64,000 bases of DNA from Rhodoferax sp. UBA6134 (GTDB taxonomy: Bacteria > Pseudomonadota > Gammaproteobacteria > Burkholderiales > Burkholderiaceae_C). Under the pieces are notes generated by a model that saw only the letters and a list, made by a program, of their open reading frames with translations, did not search any database and was not told where the DNA came from. The position numbers were made by a program, and so were the translations under genes. The DNA lies in NCBI GenBank assembly GCA_002422455.1, contig DIVK01000060.1, positions 31,307 through 95,306 on the forward strand, read 5' to 3'. This document shows positions 1 through 8,875 of the stretch, piece after piece (the first letter of the stretch is position 1; each line of letters opens with the position of its first letter).

Positions 1-487
1 TGCCGATGCCGACTGGCTGGCGGCCGTGCGGCAACATCATGAGCGGCCGGACGGAAGCGGTTATCCACTCGGGTGCGAAGACGTCTGCGAGATGGCGGTG
101 GCGCTGCGGGTGGCCGACGTGTTGATGGCCAAAATCAGCCCGCGTGTCCTGCGCACGGCGCTCTCGCCGCAGGAGGCGGTGCGCCAGCTCTATCGGGAGG
201 ATAAGGGCGGCCCGCTGTCGACGGCCATCATCAAGGAGTTTGGCATTTACCCGCCCGGTGATTTTGTCAGGCTCGCCTCGGGTGAATTGGGCATCGTGGT
301 GCAACGGACGGACAACGCGCGGGCGCCGGTCGTGGCCTCCATCACGGACACGGCCGGTCACCCCGTGGTGCGCACGCTGCGCCATGACACCAAGGAGCCC
401 GGCTTTGCGATTGTGGGCAACGTGGTTGACAAGTCGATGCTCACGCGTTTGCCGCCGGAGCGTTTGTATGGTTTTTCCGTGGCGTGA
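1..487 (+). CDS. HD-GYP domain phosphodiesterase, C-terminal part (5' truncated by window)
   Basis: The frame is open from base 2 to the stop at 487, so the gene begins outside the window. Twelve residues in, it shows HHERPDGSGYP, the second half of the HD-GYP signature that binds metal and hydrolyses cyclic di-GMP. The tail after it (FGIYPPGDFVRLASGELG) resembles the tail of the complete HD-GYP protein at 41.5-42.8 kb (MGVYPVGSVVQLVDGRFA), so the two are likely paralogues. The HD half and any N-terminal sensor domain are not visible. The family assignment is firm; signal input and partners are unknown. Confidence 0.9.
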   Translation, partial: ADADWLAAVRQHHERPDGSGYPLGCEDVCEMAVALRVADVLMAKISPRVLRTALSPQEAVRQLYREDKGGPLSTAIIKEFGIYPPGDFVRLASGELGIVVQRTDNARAPVVASITDTAGHPVVRTLRHDTKEPGFAIVGNVVDKSMLTRLPPERLYGFSVA

Positions 488-499
488 TGGCGCCGGGTC

Positions 500-892
500 T
501 CAGGTTTGGGACCGCATGCGGTCCTTTGCCACGAAATACTTGCGCGCGTAGGCTACCAGTTGCGCATCGCTCGGATGGTCCACGGTTTCCACGCCGATCA
601 CCTTGCTTGCCATGCCGTGGTCATGGGCATGAATATGCTTGATCAGTTGCAGCTTGGCATGGGCCGGGCCAACCACCAGAATTTCCTGTGCATCCTTCAG
701 GGCCTCGACGATGCCGTGATAGTAGGCCGGGTCTTCGGCCTGGCGTCCGGCGCCCACGACGCCGCCCTTGGCGTGTAAACGGGTGTGGGGTTTGGCGGGG
801 TGAATCACGGATTTCTCCACGTCGTCCGGGCTGACGTGCATCACGTGGGCCTCGGAGTGGTCGAGCCAGACGACGGCATGGTAATGAGACAT
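500..892 (-). CDS. Small conserved protein of the 'translational machinery protein' (eRF1-related) type
   Basis: This 130-residue protein opens MSHYHAVVWLDHSEAHVMHV and continues with VEALKDAQEILVVGPAHAKLQL and a His-rich stretch KHIHAHDHG. Homologues I recall from Burkholderiales are annotated as translational machinery or host-attachment-like proteins distantly related to the eRF1/Pelota fold; the exact role is unknown. There is no signal peptide or membrane segment, so it is cytoplasmic. It is convergent with the HD-GYP gene, with 12 bases between the two stops, and stands alone. The family name is from memory. Confidence 0.65.
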   Translation of the reverse strand: MSHYHAVVWLDHSEAHVMHVSPDDVEKSVIHPAKPHTRLHAKGGVVGAGRQAEDPAYYHGIVEALKDAQEILVVGPAHAKLQLIKHIHAHDHGMASKVIGVETVDHPSDAQLVAYARKYFVAKDRMRSQT

Positions 893-1124
893 GTTCTTCC
901 TTTTCAGTTTGATGGGGCTTCAGCTTAGGCGGTTGCGGGCAGGGTGTATTGAGCAGGGTCAAGACTGTTCGATTTCTGCCTGTCTCGGCATTCTCTCATT
1001 CCCTCCGTTCTTCAGGGCCATTCGGTTCGCGTTCCTGGAGAGACTGTCTGGAATGCACGATCGATGACAGTGTCGCGTACGGGCGCGATGCGTTGCGCCG
1101 TGCGTTCAGATAGAATGCGCCGCC

Positions 1125-1481
1125 ATGTCCAGTCGGCTTCGCGCGATCCTTTTGTTGCTGCCCATTTTATGGCAGCTGTTGCCTGTGCTCAGTCCCCTGA
1201 GCGTGGTAGAGCGGGCCGTCGAACTGGAACACGCAGCGCTCCATTGGCAGGACACTGATCATCATCACCATGATGGTGATCAGTCATTTCACGTGGATGA
1301 CACTGGTGGAGCTTCCATGCATTTTCATGCGGATGGTGAGTTCAACACCGCGGGCCCGCTGACCACGGGCTGGTCTCGCGTGGCAGCAGGCCAGCCGCCA
1401 TCTCCGGACATGGACGAGGAATCCTTTTTTCCATCGGCTCATCTTGAAGGCCCCCTGCGGCCCCCCAGACGCACCGCCTGA
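1125..1481 (+). CDS. Small exported His-rich protein, CzcI-like
   Basis: The 118-residue product has a hydrophobic N-terminus (AILLLLPILWQLLPVL), then DTDHHHHDGDQSFHVDD and MHFHADGEF, and ends with EGPLRPPRRTA. The signal-like start plus histidine clusters suggests a periplasmic metal-binding protein of the kind encoded beside Czc/Cus efflux genes. The layout closely matches the gene at 4181-4561: hydrophobic start, His/Asp centre and a PPxRPPR tail. A TAGAAT hexamer at 1111-1116 lies just before the start, so the transcript may have almost no leader. Metal specificity is unknown and the CzcI label is an inference. Confidence 0.7.
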   Translation: MSSRLRAILLLLPILWQLLPVLSPLSVVERAVELEHAALHWQDTDHHHHDGDQSFHVDDTGGASMHFHADGEFNTAGPLTTGWSRVAAGQPPSPDMDEESFFPSAHLEGPLRPPRRTA

Positions 1482-1489
1482 GGCTGGTC

Positions 1490-1509
1490 AGCGCCCGCTC
1501 CTGGGCGCT
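1490..1509 (+). terminator. Hairpin after the first His-rich gene
   Basis: AGCGCCC (1490-1496) and GGGCGCT (1503-1509) form a perfect 7-bp stem with a 6-base loop eight bases after the stop codon. No long T-run follows, so it may stabilise the mRNA end or pause transcription rather than act as a full intrinsic terminator. Confidence 0.4.
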
Positions 1510-1605
1510 TGCATTCCTTCCCCGACCTGCCGGCCGTTCGCCTGAACAGGCGCTGCTGCCCTGAGCGTCGTGTCCTTCCATAGATTTGAAAAAAAGGTGG
1601 TTTTC

Positions 1606-2640
1606 ATGAGTGCCGTAGCGAAAGTGTGGCGTCCTGATTCAAGACTGACGGATCGCGTTGACCTGTCTGTTGTGGTTCCCATTTACAACGAGCGCCCGGT
1701 GCTCCCCCTGCTCTACAGGCGGTTGCGCAGCGTGCTGGACCCGTTGGAAACAAGCTATGAGATCGTGCTGGTTGACGATGGCAGCAGCGACGGCAGCGGT
1801 GATGCCCTGCTTGAACTGGCGGCGACCAGCTCAGTGGTCAAGGTTGTTCGCCTGAGCCGCAATTTCGGCAAGGAGGCTGCCCTGACTGCGGGGCTGGACC
1901 AGACGTGCGGCGAGGCGGTGATCATCCTGGATGCAGACTTGCAGGATCCGCCGGAACTCATTTCGCAGATGCTGGCCGCGTTTCGCAATGGCTCCGACAT
2001 TGTCTGCATGCGACGGCGTTCCCGCGCGGGTGAGACCTGGATCAAGCGTCTCAGTGCGCATCTTTTTTACCGTTTGTTAAACCGCATCAGCCAGGTTGAA
2101 ATTCCTGAGGATACGGGCGATTTTCGTCTGATGAGCCGGCGTGTTGTCAACGCCTTGCAACTTTTGCCGGAGCGAAATCGCTACATGAAGGGGTTGTTTG
2201 CCTGGGTTGGCTTTCCCACGCACGTGATTGAGTATGACCGTGAGGCCCGCGCTGCCGGTTCGACCAAATGGGGTGCGCTGGGGCTCTTCGGGCTGGCGTT
2301 CGAGGGAATTACGTCGTTTTCGGTGGCGCCATTGCGTTGGGCCACCGGTCTGGGGTTGCTGGTCGCGCTGCTTGGTACTTCGTTCGGACTCTGGATCGTG
2401 GTCAATACCCTGATGTTTGGCAATCCCGTCGGGGGCTATCCATCCCTGATCGCCGTGATCACCTTCATGGGCGGCATTCAGTTGTTGTCCATCGGACTGG
2501 TCGGTGAATACGTCGGTAAAGTCTATTCCGAAACCAAGCAACGTCCCCTTTATGTGATTCGGGATGTCATCAGAAAAACTGCTGTGTCCGCAGATACAGC
2601 CCTTCTGCCGGAGCGCAAGTTTCATGTTGCATCGAATTAA
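1606..2640 (+). CDS. GT2 family glycosyltransferase (polyprenyl-phosphate sugar transferase type)
   Basis: This 344-residue GT-A glycosyltransferase shows VVVPIYNER near residue 20, LVDDGSSDGS, the DXD-type ILDADLQDPPE, and the ERNRYMKGLFAW motif typical of GtrB/ArnC/DPM1-like enzymes, followed by two C-terminal membrane segments. Such enzymes move a sugar from a nucleotide donor to undecaprenyl phosphate at the inner membrane. The ATG at 1606 is preferred because AGGTGG lies just upstream; an in-frame GTG at 1570 has no such site. It overlaps the next gene by 17 bases, and the two probably act in series: load the carrier, then transfer the sugar outside. The sugar cannot be told from sequence. 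Confidence 0.88.
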   Translation: MSAVAKVWRPDSRLTDRVDLSVVVPIYNERPVLPLLYRRLRSVLDPLETSYEIVLVDDGSSDGSGDALLELAATSSVVKVVRLSRNFGKEAALTAGLDQTCGEAVIILDADLQDPPELISQMLAAFRNGSDIVCMRRRSRAGETWIKRLSAHLFYRLLNRISQVEIPEDTGDFRLMSRRVVNALQLLPERNRYMKGLFAWVGFPTHVIEYDREARAAGSTKWGALGLFGLAFEGITSFSVAPLRWATGLGLLVALLGTSFGLWIVVNTLMFGNPVGGYPSLIAVITFMGGIQLLSIGLVGEYVGKVYSETKQRPLYVIRDVIRKTAVSADTALLPERKFHVASN

Positions 2641-4075
2641 CGGCTGGTGGTGGCTGCTGGGCGCCGTCCTGGGCCTGCGTTTGCTGGGCATGGTATGGCT
2701 TCCGTTTGCAGACACCACCGAACCGCGTTACGCTGAAATCTCCCGTTTGATGGTCACTACCGGTGACTGGATCACGCCCTGGTTCGCACCGGGCATTCCC
2801 TTCTGGGGCAAACCGCCGCTTGCTTTCTGGAGCGAGGCCGCTTCGTTCAAATTGCTGGGCGTCAACGAATTTGCGGCCCGGCTGCCGTCCTGGCTGGCCA
2901 CCTTGGGAACGCTGGCTTTGATCCATGTCCATGCCCGTTCCTTTTTCGGTGCGCGCGTTGCCCGATGGTCGCTTCTCGTCTACAGCACTTGTGCGTTGGT
3001 GTACGTCGCCGCCGGTGCCGTGCTTATGGACCCTTTTTTGGCACTCGCCACCACCTGGGCCATGGTGGCCTTCGCCATGGCGACGCGGCAGCCCACCTGG
3101 CCGTGGCAGTACGGTTTTTTTGTGGCCCTTGCCGTCGGTCTTCTGGCCAAGGGGCCGTTGATGCTGGTACTGGTGGCCGGACCCTTGATTCCCTGGCTGG
3201 CGTGGCATCCATCTGCGCGGGAGTCCTGCAAGACCTTGCCCTGGTTTTCCGGACTGGCACTCATGTTGGCATTGAGCGCGCCCTGGTACGTTTTGGCGGA
3301 ACTGAAAACTCCCGGCTTTCTGAATTATTTTCTGGTTGGCGAGCATTTCCTGCGTTTCGTCGATTCTGGCTGGGCCGGTGACCTGTATGGCAATGCCCAT
3401 GAACGGATGAAAGGCGCAATCTGGCTGGACGTGTTGTTGGCTTCCTTTCCGTGGGGCGTTGTGGCTCTGGGTGTGCTGCTGCGCCGGGTTGTTGATCCGG
3501 CCGGACGACGCGCGCTCGGGCAAGCGCTGCAAGATCCGGGCAAGACTTATTTGCTCGCCTGGGCGTTGTTTACCCCCGTATTCTTTACGTTCGCGGGCAA
3601 TATTTTGTGGACCTATGTACTGCCCGGGCTGGCTGCCTTCAGCATCCTGACGGCCATTGCACTGGCCGAGTGGCAGGAAAAAAGAAAACTCAACCGGCGC
3701 ATGTTGTACGCGCTTGCCAGTCTCTGTCCCTTACTGATATCTGCTTACATGGTCCTGGTCGTGGCTCAGCCGCAGCGCTTGAAAACCGAGAAGGAACTCG
3801 TCGCCCATGCTGTACGGCATATGCAGCCTGGAGAGCGGCTGGCCTTTCTGGGGGCGACGCCATTCTCGGCAACGTTTTATTCCCGGGGTCAGGCCAGCTC
3901 CATCACAAGTGAAGACCTGGCCGCCACGGTGAGTCGCCCCACTGGGCTGTACCTCGCTGTGCCCAGGGCCGAATTTGATCAGGTGTCAAAGAGCCTGAAC
4001 ATGCCGCTCACCAAAGTATTCGAGAGTCAACGGTATATATTGACGATCGTTTCCCATCAATCACCGGGATATTGA
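2624..4075 (+). CDS. ArnT-like membrane glycosyltransferase (GT39/GT83 family)
   Basis: This 483-residue polytopic protein has many hydrophobic segments. It carries the early periplasmic acidic motif DTTEPRYAEISRLM and FWGKPPLAFW, typical of ArnT-type transferases that take a sugar from an undecaprenyl-phosphate carrier and attach it to lipid A or another envelope acceptor. GGAG at 2611-2614 supports the ATG at 2624, inside the end of the GT2 gene, so translation is coupled. The nearby metal-efflux genes suggest, but do not prove, a role in envelope change under metal or cationic stress. No other aminoarabinose (arn) genes are present, so the substrate is open. Confidence 0.88.
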   Translation: MLHRINGWWWLLGAVLGLRLLGMVWLPFADTTEPRYAEISRLMVTTGDWITPWFAPGIPFWGKPPLAFWSEAASFKLLGVNEFAARLPSWLATLGTLALIHVHARSFFGARVARWSLLVYSTCALVYVAAGAVLMDPFLALATTWAMVAFAMATRQPTWPWQYGFFVALAVGLLAKGPLMLVLVAGPLIPWLAWHPSARESCKTLPWFSGLALMLALSAPWYVLAELKTPGFLNYFLVGEHFLRFVDSGWAGDLYGNAHERMKGAIWLDVLLASFPWGVVALGVLLRRVVDPAGRRALGQALQDPGKTYLLAWALFTPVFFTFAGNILWTYVLPGLAAFSILTAIALAEWQEKRKLNRRMLYALASLCPLLISAYMVLVVAQPQRLKTEKELVAHAVRHMQPGERLAFLGATPFSATFYSRGQASSITSEDLAATVSRPTGLYLAVPRAEFDQVSKSLNMPLTKVFESQRYILTIVSHQSPGY

Positions 4076-4180
4076 AAGTCGGCGTGTATCATGATCAGGG
4101 AAGGGGAACATTTTGACGAAATCCCGTCCTGCAGGGTAGGGCAAAAACGCCCTGTGCAATGAGCCGGGGTCTATAAATAA

Positions 4181-4561
4181 ATGCGCAGGTTGCCACGAAC
4201 CATTCTGTCGTTGATGTTGCTGCTCTTCCTGCTGGCAAGCTTGGGTGCGCGCGGGTTTCATTCGAAAGAGTTGCTTCACGACCTGGAGCACCATGGTCAA
4301 AACAGCAATGCAATTCTGGATTGCGCCCACGAAGCAACTGCGCCTGACAACGGTGAAAAAGCACAGTCTGAACCGTTCGACGAAGCCGAACATCATCTGT
4401 TTCATTCCGTCAGCACGCAGTACCTGCTGGCAAGCGCCATAGGAAATTTCTCCTGGGATGCCTCCGCTCCGATATTGGTGCCGGCTTCGGATGCCCCCAA
4501 GCTGCCAGCGGCTGAGCTTGAGCCGCCCTACCGGCCACCCCGAAGCCTGACCCTCACCTGA
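4181..4561 (+). CDS. Small exported His-rich protein, CzcI-like, second copy
   Basis: This 126-residue protein has a hydrophobic start (LSLMLLLFLLASLGARG), scattered histidines (HSKELLHDLEHHG, EAEHHLFHSV), one Cys in LDCAHEA and the tail LEPPYRPPRSLTLT. It resembles the protein at 1125-1481 in layout and tail but not closely in sequence. It lies 100 bases before the RND efflux operon in the same direction, where CzcI-type periplasmic metal-binding proteins usually sit. A possible role is buffering or presenting metal to the pump, or sensing it. The start has only a distant GGGG as ribosome site. Confidence 0.7.
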   Translation: MRRLPRTILSLMLLLFLLASLGARGFHSKELLHDLEHHGQNSNAILDCAHEATAPDNGEKAQSEPFDEAEHHLFHSVSTQYLLASAIGNFSWDASAPILVPASDAPKLPAAELEPPYRPPRSLTLT

Positions 4562-4597
4562 CCGCGCCTGCGTCGCGGAGTCGCTTGCGTTTTTTCT
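4562..4597 (+). terminator. Hairpin plus T-run between His-rich gene and efflux operon
   Basis: CCGCG (4562-4566) pairs with CGCGG (4574-4578) directly after the stop, and a six-T run follows at 4590-4595. The gap between stem and T-run makes it a weak candidate; it could be an attenuator allowing partial read-through into the efflux genes. Confidence 0.35.
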
Positions 4598-4661
4598 TCC
4601 GGCTCATCCGGACTGCGTTGCCATGCCTGGCACGTTTTCAGATATTTCTTGAGGTTTCGTC

Positions 4662-5792
4662 ATGAACATGAATCGTTCGTTCTTTCCGGCTCGCGTCAGC
4701 GCCTGTGCCATGGCGGTGCTCTGCACCTTGACAATCACAGCACAGGCGGCAGACCGGCCCGCGAAATTTGTTGTGGCCAGCAGTCAGGTGCAGGCCTTGG
4801 GCATCCAGACGATGCCATTGCAAAACCAGGCAGAGTCGGTGCGAACCAGTTACCCGGCGCAGGTTGTGATGCCGCCGAATGCAGAGCGGGTCATCAGTTC
4901 GCCGGTGGCGGGGTTGATCCTGCAGTTGCTGGTGCAGCCTAACCAGATGGTGCGCGCTGGCGCGCCCTTGGTCCGTATTGCCAGCCCGGAACTCGGGCAG
5001 TTGCAGTTGCAGCTGCTTCAGGCCGGTGCCCGCGCCACGCTGGCCCGGCAGGCGGCCCAGCGGGAAAAGGATCTTTTTGACGAGGGGCTGATCGCGCAGC
5101 GCCGCGTGCAGGAGGCGCAAGCGGCCATGCAGGAGGCCGAGGCGACGCTGAAACAGGCCAAAACCGCCTTGCGTCTGGGCGGCATGCCGCTGGCCACCAT
5201 CGACCGTGTGGCGGCATCCGGCAACCCCCAGGACAGCCTGGTGCTGAGCGCAACGCAGGCCGGTGTGGTGACCGAAATCAAGGTCAAGCCGGGTCAGCGG
5301 GTCGACGCCAGCACGCCCTTGCTGCACCTGGCGCAGACCGGCACGCTGTGGCTTGAAATCCAGGTGCCGGTGGCTGACAGCGGCGGTTGGGCGCCGGGTA
5401 CCCCACTGAAGGCGCCGGGACGCGACATCACGGCGCGGATTCTGAGCAGTGGTGCCACGGTTGCCGCCGACAGTCAGATGGTGGTGATGCGGGCCGTGGT
5501 TCAGGGCAAGGTTGGCCAGGTGCGGCCGGGCGAGCTGTTGAGCGTCGAGTTGCCAGTGGCGGCCACGGCGGGCGGATGGGATCTACCGTTATCCGCCGTG
5601 GCGCATGACGACGATCAGGCCTATGTATTCGTGCGCACGCCGGATGGGTTTGAAGCGAGACCTGTCAAGGTCGTGGCCAGTGCCGCTCAGCGGGTCCGGG
5701 TGCAGGGTCCGGTCAAGGCGGGCGAGCAGGTCGCGGTCAGCGGTGTGGTGGCACTCAAGGGCGCCTGGTTGAATGACAGGGAGAGTAAGTGA
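4662..5792 (+). CDS. Heavy-metal RND efflux periplasmic adaptor (CzcB/CusB family)
   Basis: The 376-residue product has a signal peptide ending near TITAQAADRP. After it come a lipoyl/barrel-sandwich half (VISSPVAGLILQLLVQPNQM), a coiled-coil hairpin rich in Ala, Gln and Glu (residues about 115-180), the second lipoyl half (VLSATQAGVVTEIKVKPGQR) and beta-barrel/MP domains. It would connect the pump encoded next to the outer-membrane factor two genes on. It is short for the family and shows no separate His- or Met-rich N-terminal metal site, so it gives little clue to the ion. The pump gene overlaps its stop by one base. Confidence 0.92.
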   Translation: MNMNRSFFPARVSACAMAVLCTLTITAQAADRPAKFVVASSQVQALGIQTMPLQNQAESVRTSYPAQVVMPPNAERVISSPVAGLILQLLVQPNQMVRAGAPLVRIASPELGQLQLQLLQAGARATLARQAAQREKDLFDEGLIAQRRVQEAQAAMQEAEATLKQAKTALRLGGMPLATIDRVAASGNPQDSLVLSATQAGVVTEIKVKPGQRVDASTPLLHLAQTGTLWLEIQVPVADSGGWAPGTPLKAPGRDITARILSSGATVAADSQMVVMRAVVQGKVGQVRPGELLSVELPVAATAGGWDLPLSAVAHDDDQAYVFVRTPDGFEARPVKVVASAAQRVRVQGPVKAGEQVAVSGVVALKGAWLNDRESK

Positions 5793-8700
5793 TGCTGGCC
5801 CGTCTTGTTCAATTTTCGCTGGCGCAACGCTTGTTTGTTCTGCTGGCAACCCTGATGGTGGCCGGCGCGGGCTGGTATGCCTTGCGCGGATTGCCGATCG
5901 ACGCCTTCCCGGACGTCTCCAGCACGCAGGTCAAGGTCATCATGAAAGCGCCCGGCATGACACCGGAAGAGGTCGAGAGCCGCATCGCGGTGCCGATCGA
6001 GGTGGAAATGCTCGGCATCCCGAAAACCAGAATTCTGCGCTCGGTCACCAAGTACGGTCTGGTGGACGTGACGATCGACTTCGAGGACGGTACCGACATT
6101 TACTGGGCACGCCAGCAGGTGAGCGAGCGCCTGAGCGGGCTGAGTGACAGCCTGCCTGCCGGCATCTCCGGCGGCATGGCGCCGGTCACGACCCCGCTCG
6201 GCGAGATGTACATGTTCACGGTGGAGAGCGAGGCGATGTCCCTGGCCGAGCGGCGCAGCCTGCTGGACTGGGTCATCCGGCCCGCGCTGCGAACCGTGCC
6301 CGGCGTTGCCGATGTCAACGCCTTGGGTGGTGTCGTCCGGGCCTACGAGGTGGTGCCCGACCCTGTGCGCATGGCAGCCAGCGGTGTGACGATCACGCAG
6401 TTGAAGGAAGCGGTCGAGGCGAACAATCGCAACGATGGCGCCGGCCGGCTGGGTGAGGGGGACGAAGTGCTGCTGGTCCGCAGCGAGGGGAGCATCATCA
6501 GTCTGGAAGATATGCGCGCCATCGTGGTGACCATGAAGGACGGCGCCCCGGTTCGCCTGGGCAATCTGGCCGAAGTCAAGATCGGCACAGTGACCCGTTA
6601 TGGTGTTGTGACGCAGAGCGGTCGTGGCGAGGCCGTGCAAGGGCTGGTACTGGGCCTGGCCGGTGCCAACGCGAAGATGGTGGTGGAAGGGGTGCGCAAG
6701 AAGCTGGAAGAACTGCAGCCGACCTTGCCGCCCGGCGTCGAGATCAAGACTTTCTATGACCGCGCTTCGCTGGTTTCCAAGGCGGTGAATGCTGTCTCGT
6801 CCGCCCTGATCGAAGCAACGGTACTGGTGATCGTTCTGCTCGGCCTGTTTCTGGGCAACATCCGTGCGGCACTGACGGTGGCCCTGGTGCTCCCTCTGGC
6901 GGCCCTGATCACGTTTATCCTGATGCGCGCCTTCGGCATGTCGGCCAACCTGATGAGCCTGGGCGGCCTGGCCATTGCCATTGGCATGCTGGTGGATGCG
7001 GCAGTGGTGGTGGTGGAGAACATCGTGCAGCGTCTGGCGACCGATCCCACGGCCGGCAAGTTGCCCCGGCTGCACACGATCTACCGGGCGGTGCGTGAAG
7101 TGGCGGTGCCGGTCACAGCCGGGATTTTGATCATCATCACCGTCTTTCTGCCTTTGCTCACATTGCAGGGCCTGGAAGGCAAATACTTTGTGCCGGTGGC
7201 GCTAACCATCGTTTTTGCCCTGGCCGGTTCGCTGCTGCTGTCATTGACCGTGATTCCCGTGCTCGCCTCCTATTTGCTGCGCGAGGTCAGGCATGAAGAC
7301 CCGTGGTTGCCGCGCAAGCTGCTGATGCTTTACGAACCGGCGCTGGTCTGGGGCCTGCAACGGCAGCGCATCGTCGCCGCGGTGGCGGTGGCGATGCTGC
7401 TGGCCGCCGGCGTGATCTACACCCAGGTGGGCAAGACCTTCATGCCGACGATGGATGAGGGCGACCTGATCGTCGGCATCGAGAAACTGCCATCGGTCAG
7501 TCTGGAGCAAAGCGCCGAGCTCGACCTGAGAATCCATCGCGCCCTCATGCAGGCCATACCGGAAGTGCATGGCATCGTCGCCCGTGCCGGCTCCGATGAA
7601 ATCGGCCTCGATCCGATGGGGCTGAACCAGACCGACACCTACCTGCTGCTGAAGCCGCAAGGTGAGTGGCGCATGAAGAACAAGGAAGCGCTGATGGACG
7701 AAGTGCGCAAGGTGCTCGACCCCATGCCCGGCATCCAGTACAGCTTCACGCAGCCGATTGAAATGCGGGTGTCGGAAATGATCATCGGTGTACGCGGCGA
7801 CCTGGCCGTCAAGATTTTCGGCCCCGACCTGGACAAGCTGAACCAGTATGCGAGCCAGGTGGAGGCGTTGCTCAAGACCGTTCCCGGCAACCAGGACGTG
7901 TACACGGTGCAAAACGATGGCGTGCAGTACCTGCGGGTGGCTGTGGACCGCTTGCAGGCCGGACGTCTCGGCTTGAGCGTCGAGGAAATCCAGGATGCCT
8001 TGCGCATGCAGATTGAAGGTCAGCGCGCGGGTGTCGTCATTGAGGGCAATCGCCGCACACCCATTGTCTTGCGTGGCGCCGAGAGCATCCGGATGTCGCC
8101 GGCCGATTTTGGTGCCATGCGCATCACGACCAAGGAGGGCCATACGATTGCCTTGACCAGCGTCGCCAAGCTTGAACGCGCCGCCGGCCCGGTCAAGATT
8201 GACCGCGAAATGGGCAGCCGCTACAGCGTGGTTATCGCCAACGTGGCTGGTCGGGACCTGGTGGGCTTTGTGGAGGAGGCGAAGGCGCTGGTGGTTCAAA
8301 AAGTGCCGCTGGACACGGGCTACCGCATCAGCTGGGGCGGCCAGTTCGAAAACCAGCAGCGCGCCGCAGCCCGGCTGACGGTGGTTGTTCCGGTCGCGCT
8401 CGGATTGATTTTCGTGCTGCTGTTTTCAACCTTCCGTTCCGTGCGCCAGGCCCTGCTCATTCTGAGCATCATCCCGTTCGCGCTGGTGGGTGGCATCGTT
8501 GCCCTGTGGGCGACGGGCGAATACCTGTCGGTGCCCGCGTCGGTGGGCTTCATCGCCTTGCTGGGCATCACGGTTCTCAATGGCGTGGTCCTGGTGAGCT
8601 ACTTCAATCAGTTGCAGAGCGAGGGCATGAGGCTGGGTGAGGTCGTTGTGCAGGGCGCCAAGCGCCGGCTGCGGCCGGTGCTGATGACGGCTTCCATCAC

Positions 8701-8875
8701 CGCCTTTGGTTTGATTCCGTTGTTGTTTGCAACTGGCCCGGGGTCTGAAATACAGAGGCCACTGGCCATTGTGGTGATTGGCGGCCTGATCACGGCCACT
8801 GCACTGACCTTGATGCTGCTTCCCATTCTGTATTTGCGTTTTGCGTTCCCGAAACGAGAGGTTTCAGATGTCTGA
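5792..8875 (+). CDS. Heavy-metal efflux RND pump, CzcA/CusA family
   Basis: This roughly 1,027-residue inner-membrane proton antiporter has the RND plan: an N-terminal membrane helix, two large periplasmic loops and two helix bundles. The periplasmic stretch EIGLDPMGLNQTDTYLLLKP is typical of the heavy-metal (HME) group. In helix 4 (about residues 390-410) it reads LAIAIGMLVDAAVVVVEN. The acidic residues of VDAA and VEN are kept, but the DFG acid of classical CzcA/CnrA pumps is replaced, as in CusA. Substrate, divalent (Co, Zn, Cd, Ni) or monovalent (Cu, Ag), cannot be settled. The ATG at 5792 follows GGGAGAG; a GTG one codon earlier is possible. Confidence 0.93.
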   Translation: MLARLVQFSLAQRLFVLLATLMVAGAGWYALRGLPIDAFPDVSSTQVKVIMKAPGMTPEEVESRIAVPIEVEMLGIPKTRILRSVTKYGLVDVTIDFEDGTDIYWARQQVSERLSGLSDSLPAGISGGMAPVTTPLGEMYMFTVESEAMSLAERRSLLDWVIRPALRTVPGVADVNALGGVVRAYEVVPDPVRMAASGVTITQLKEAVEANNRNDGAGRLGEGDEVLLVRSEGSIISLEDMRAIVVTMKDGAPVRLGNLAEVKIGTVTRYGVVTQSGRGEAVQGLVLGLAGANAKMVVEGVRKKLEELQPTLPPGVEIKTFYDRASLVSKAVNAVSSALIEATVLVIVLLGLFLGNIRAALTVALVLPLAALITFILMRAFGMSANLMSLGGLAIAIGMLVDAAVVVVENIVQRLATDPTAGKLPRLHTIYRAVREVAVPVTAGILIIITVFLPLLTLQGLEGKYFVPVALTIVFALAGSLLLSLTVIPVLASYLLREVRHEDPWLPRKLLMLYEPALVWGLQRQRIVAAVAVAMLLAAGVIYTQVGKTFMPTMDEGDLIVGIEKLPSVSLEQSAELDLRIHRALMQAIPEVHGIVARAGSDEIGLDPMGLNQTDTYLLLKPQGEWRMKNKEALMDEVRKVLDPMPGIQYSFTQPIEMRVSEMIIGVRGDLAVKIFGPDLDKLNQYASQVEALLKTVPGNQDVYTVQNDGVQYLRVAVDRLQAGRLGLSVEEIQDALRMQIEGQRAGVVIEGNRRTPIVLRGAESIRMSPADFGAMRITTKEGHTIALTSVAKLERAAGPVKIDREMGSRYSVVIANVAGRDLVGFVEEAKALVVQKVPLDTGYRISWGGQFENQQRAAARLTVVVPVALGLIFVLLFSTFRSVRQALLILSIIPFALVGGIVALWATGEYLSVPASVGFIALLGITVLNGVVLVSYFNQLQSEGMRLGEVVVQGAKRRLRPVLMTASITAFGLIPLLFATGPGSEIQRPLAIVVIGGLITATALTLMLLPILYLRFAFPKREVSDV

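Noticed and set aside
4113..4177. TTGACG and TATAAA before the second His-rich gene
   Set aside because: The hexamers are more than 50 bases apart and neither has a partner at 16-18 bases, so I do not call a promoter.
5687..7075. A 462-codon open frame on the - strand
   Set aside because: It is antisense to the RND adaptor and pump, with His/Gln-rich composition typical of reverse-strand shadows of GC-rich genes.
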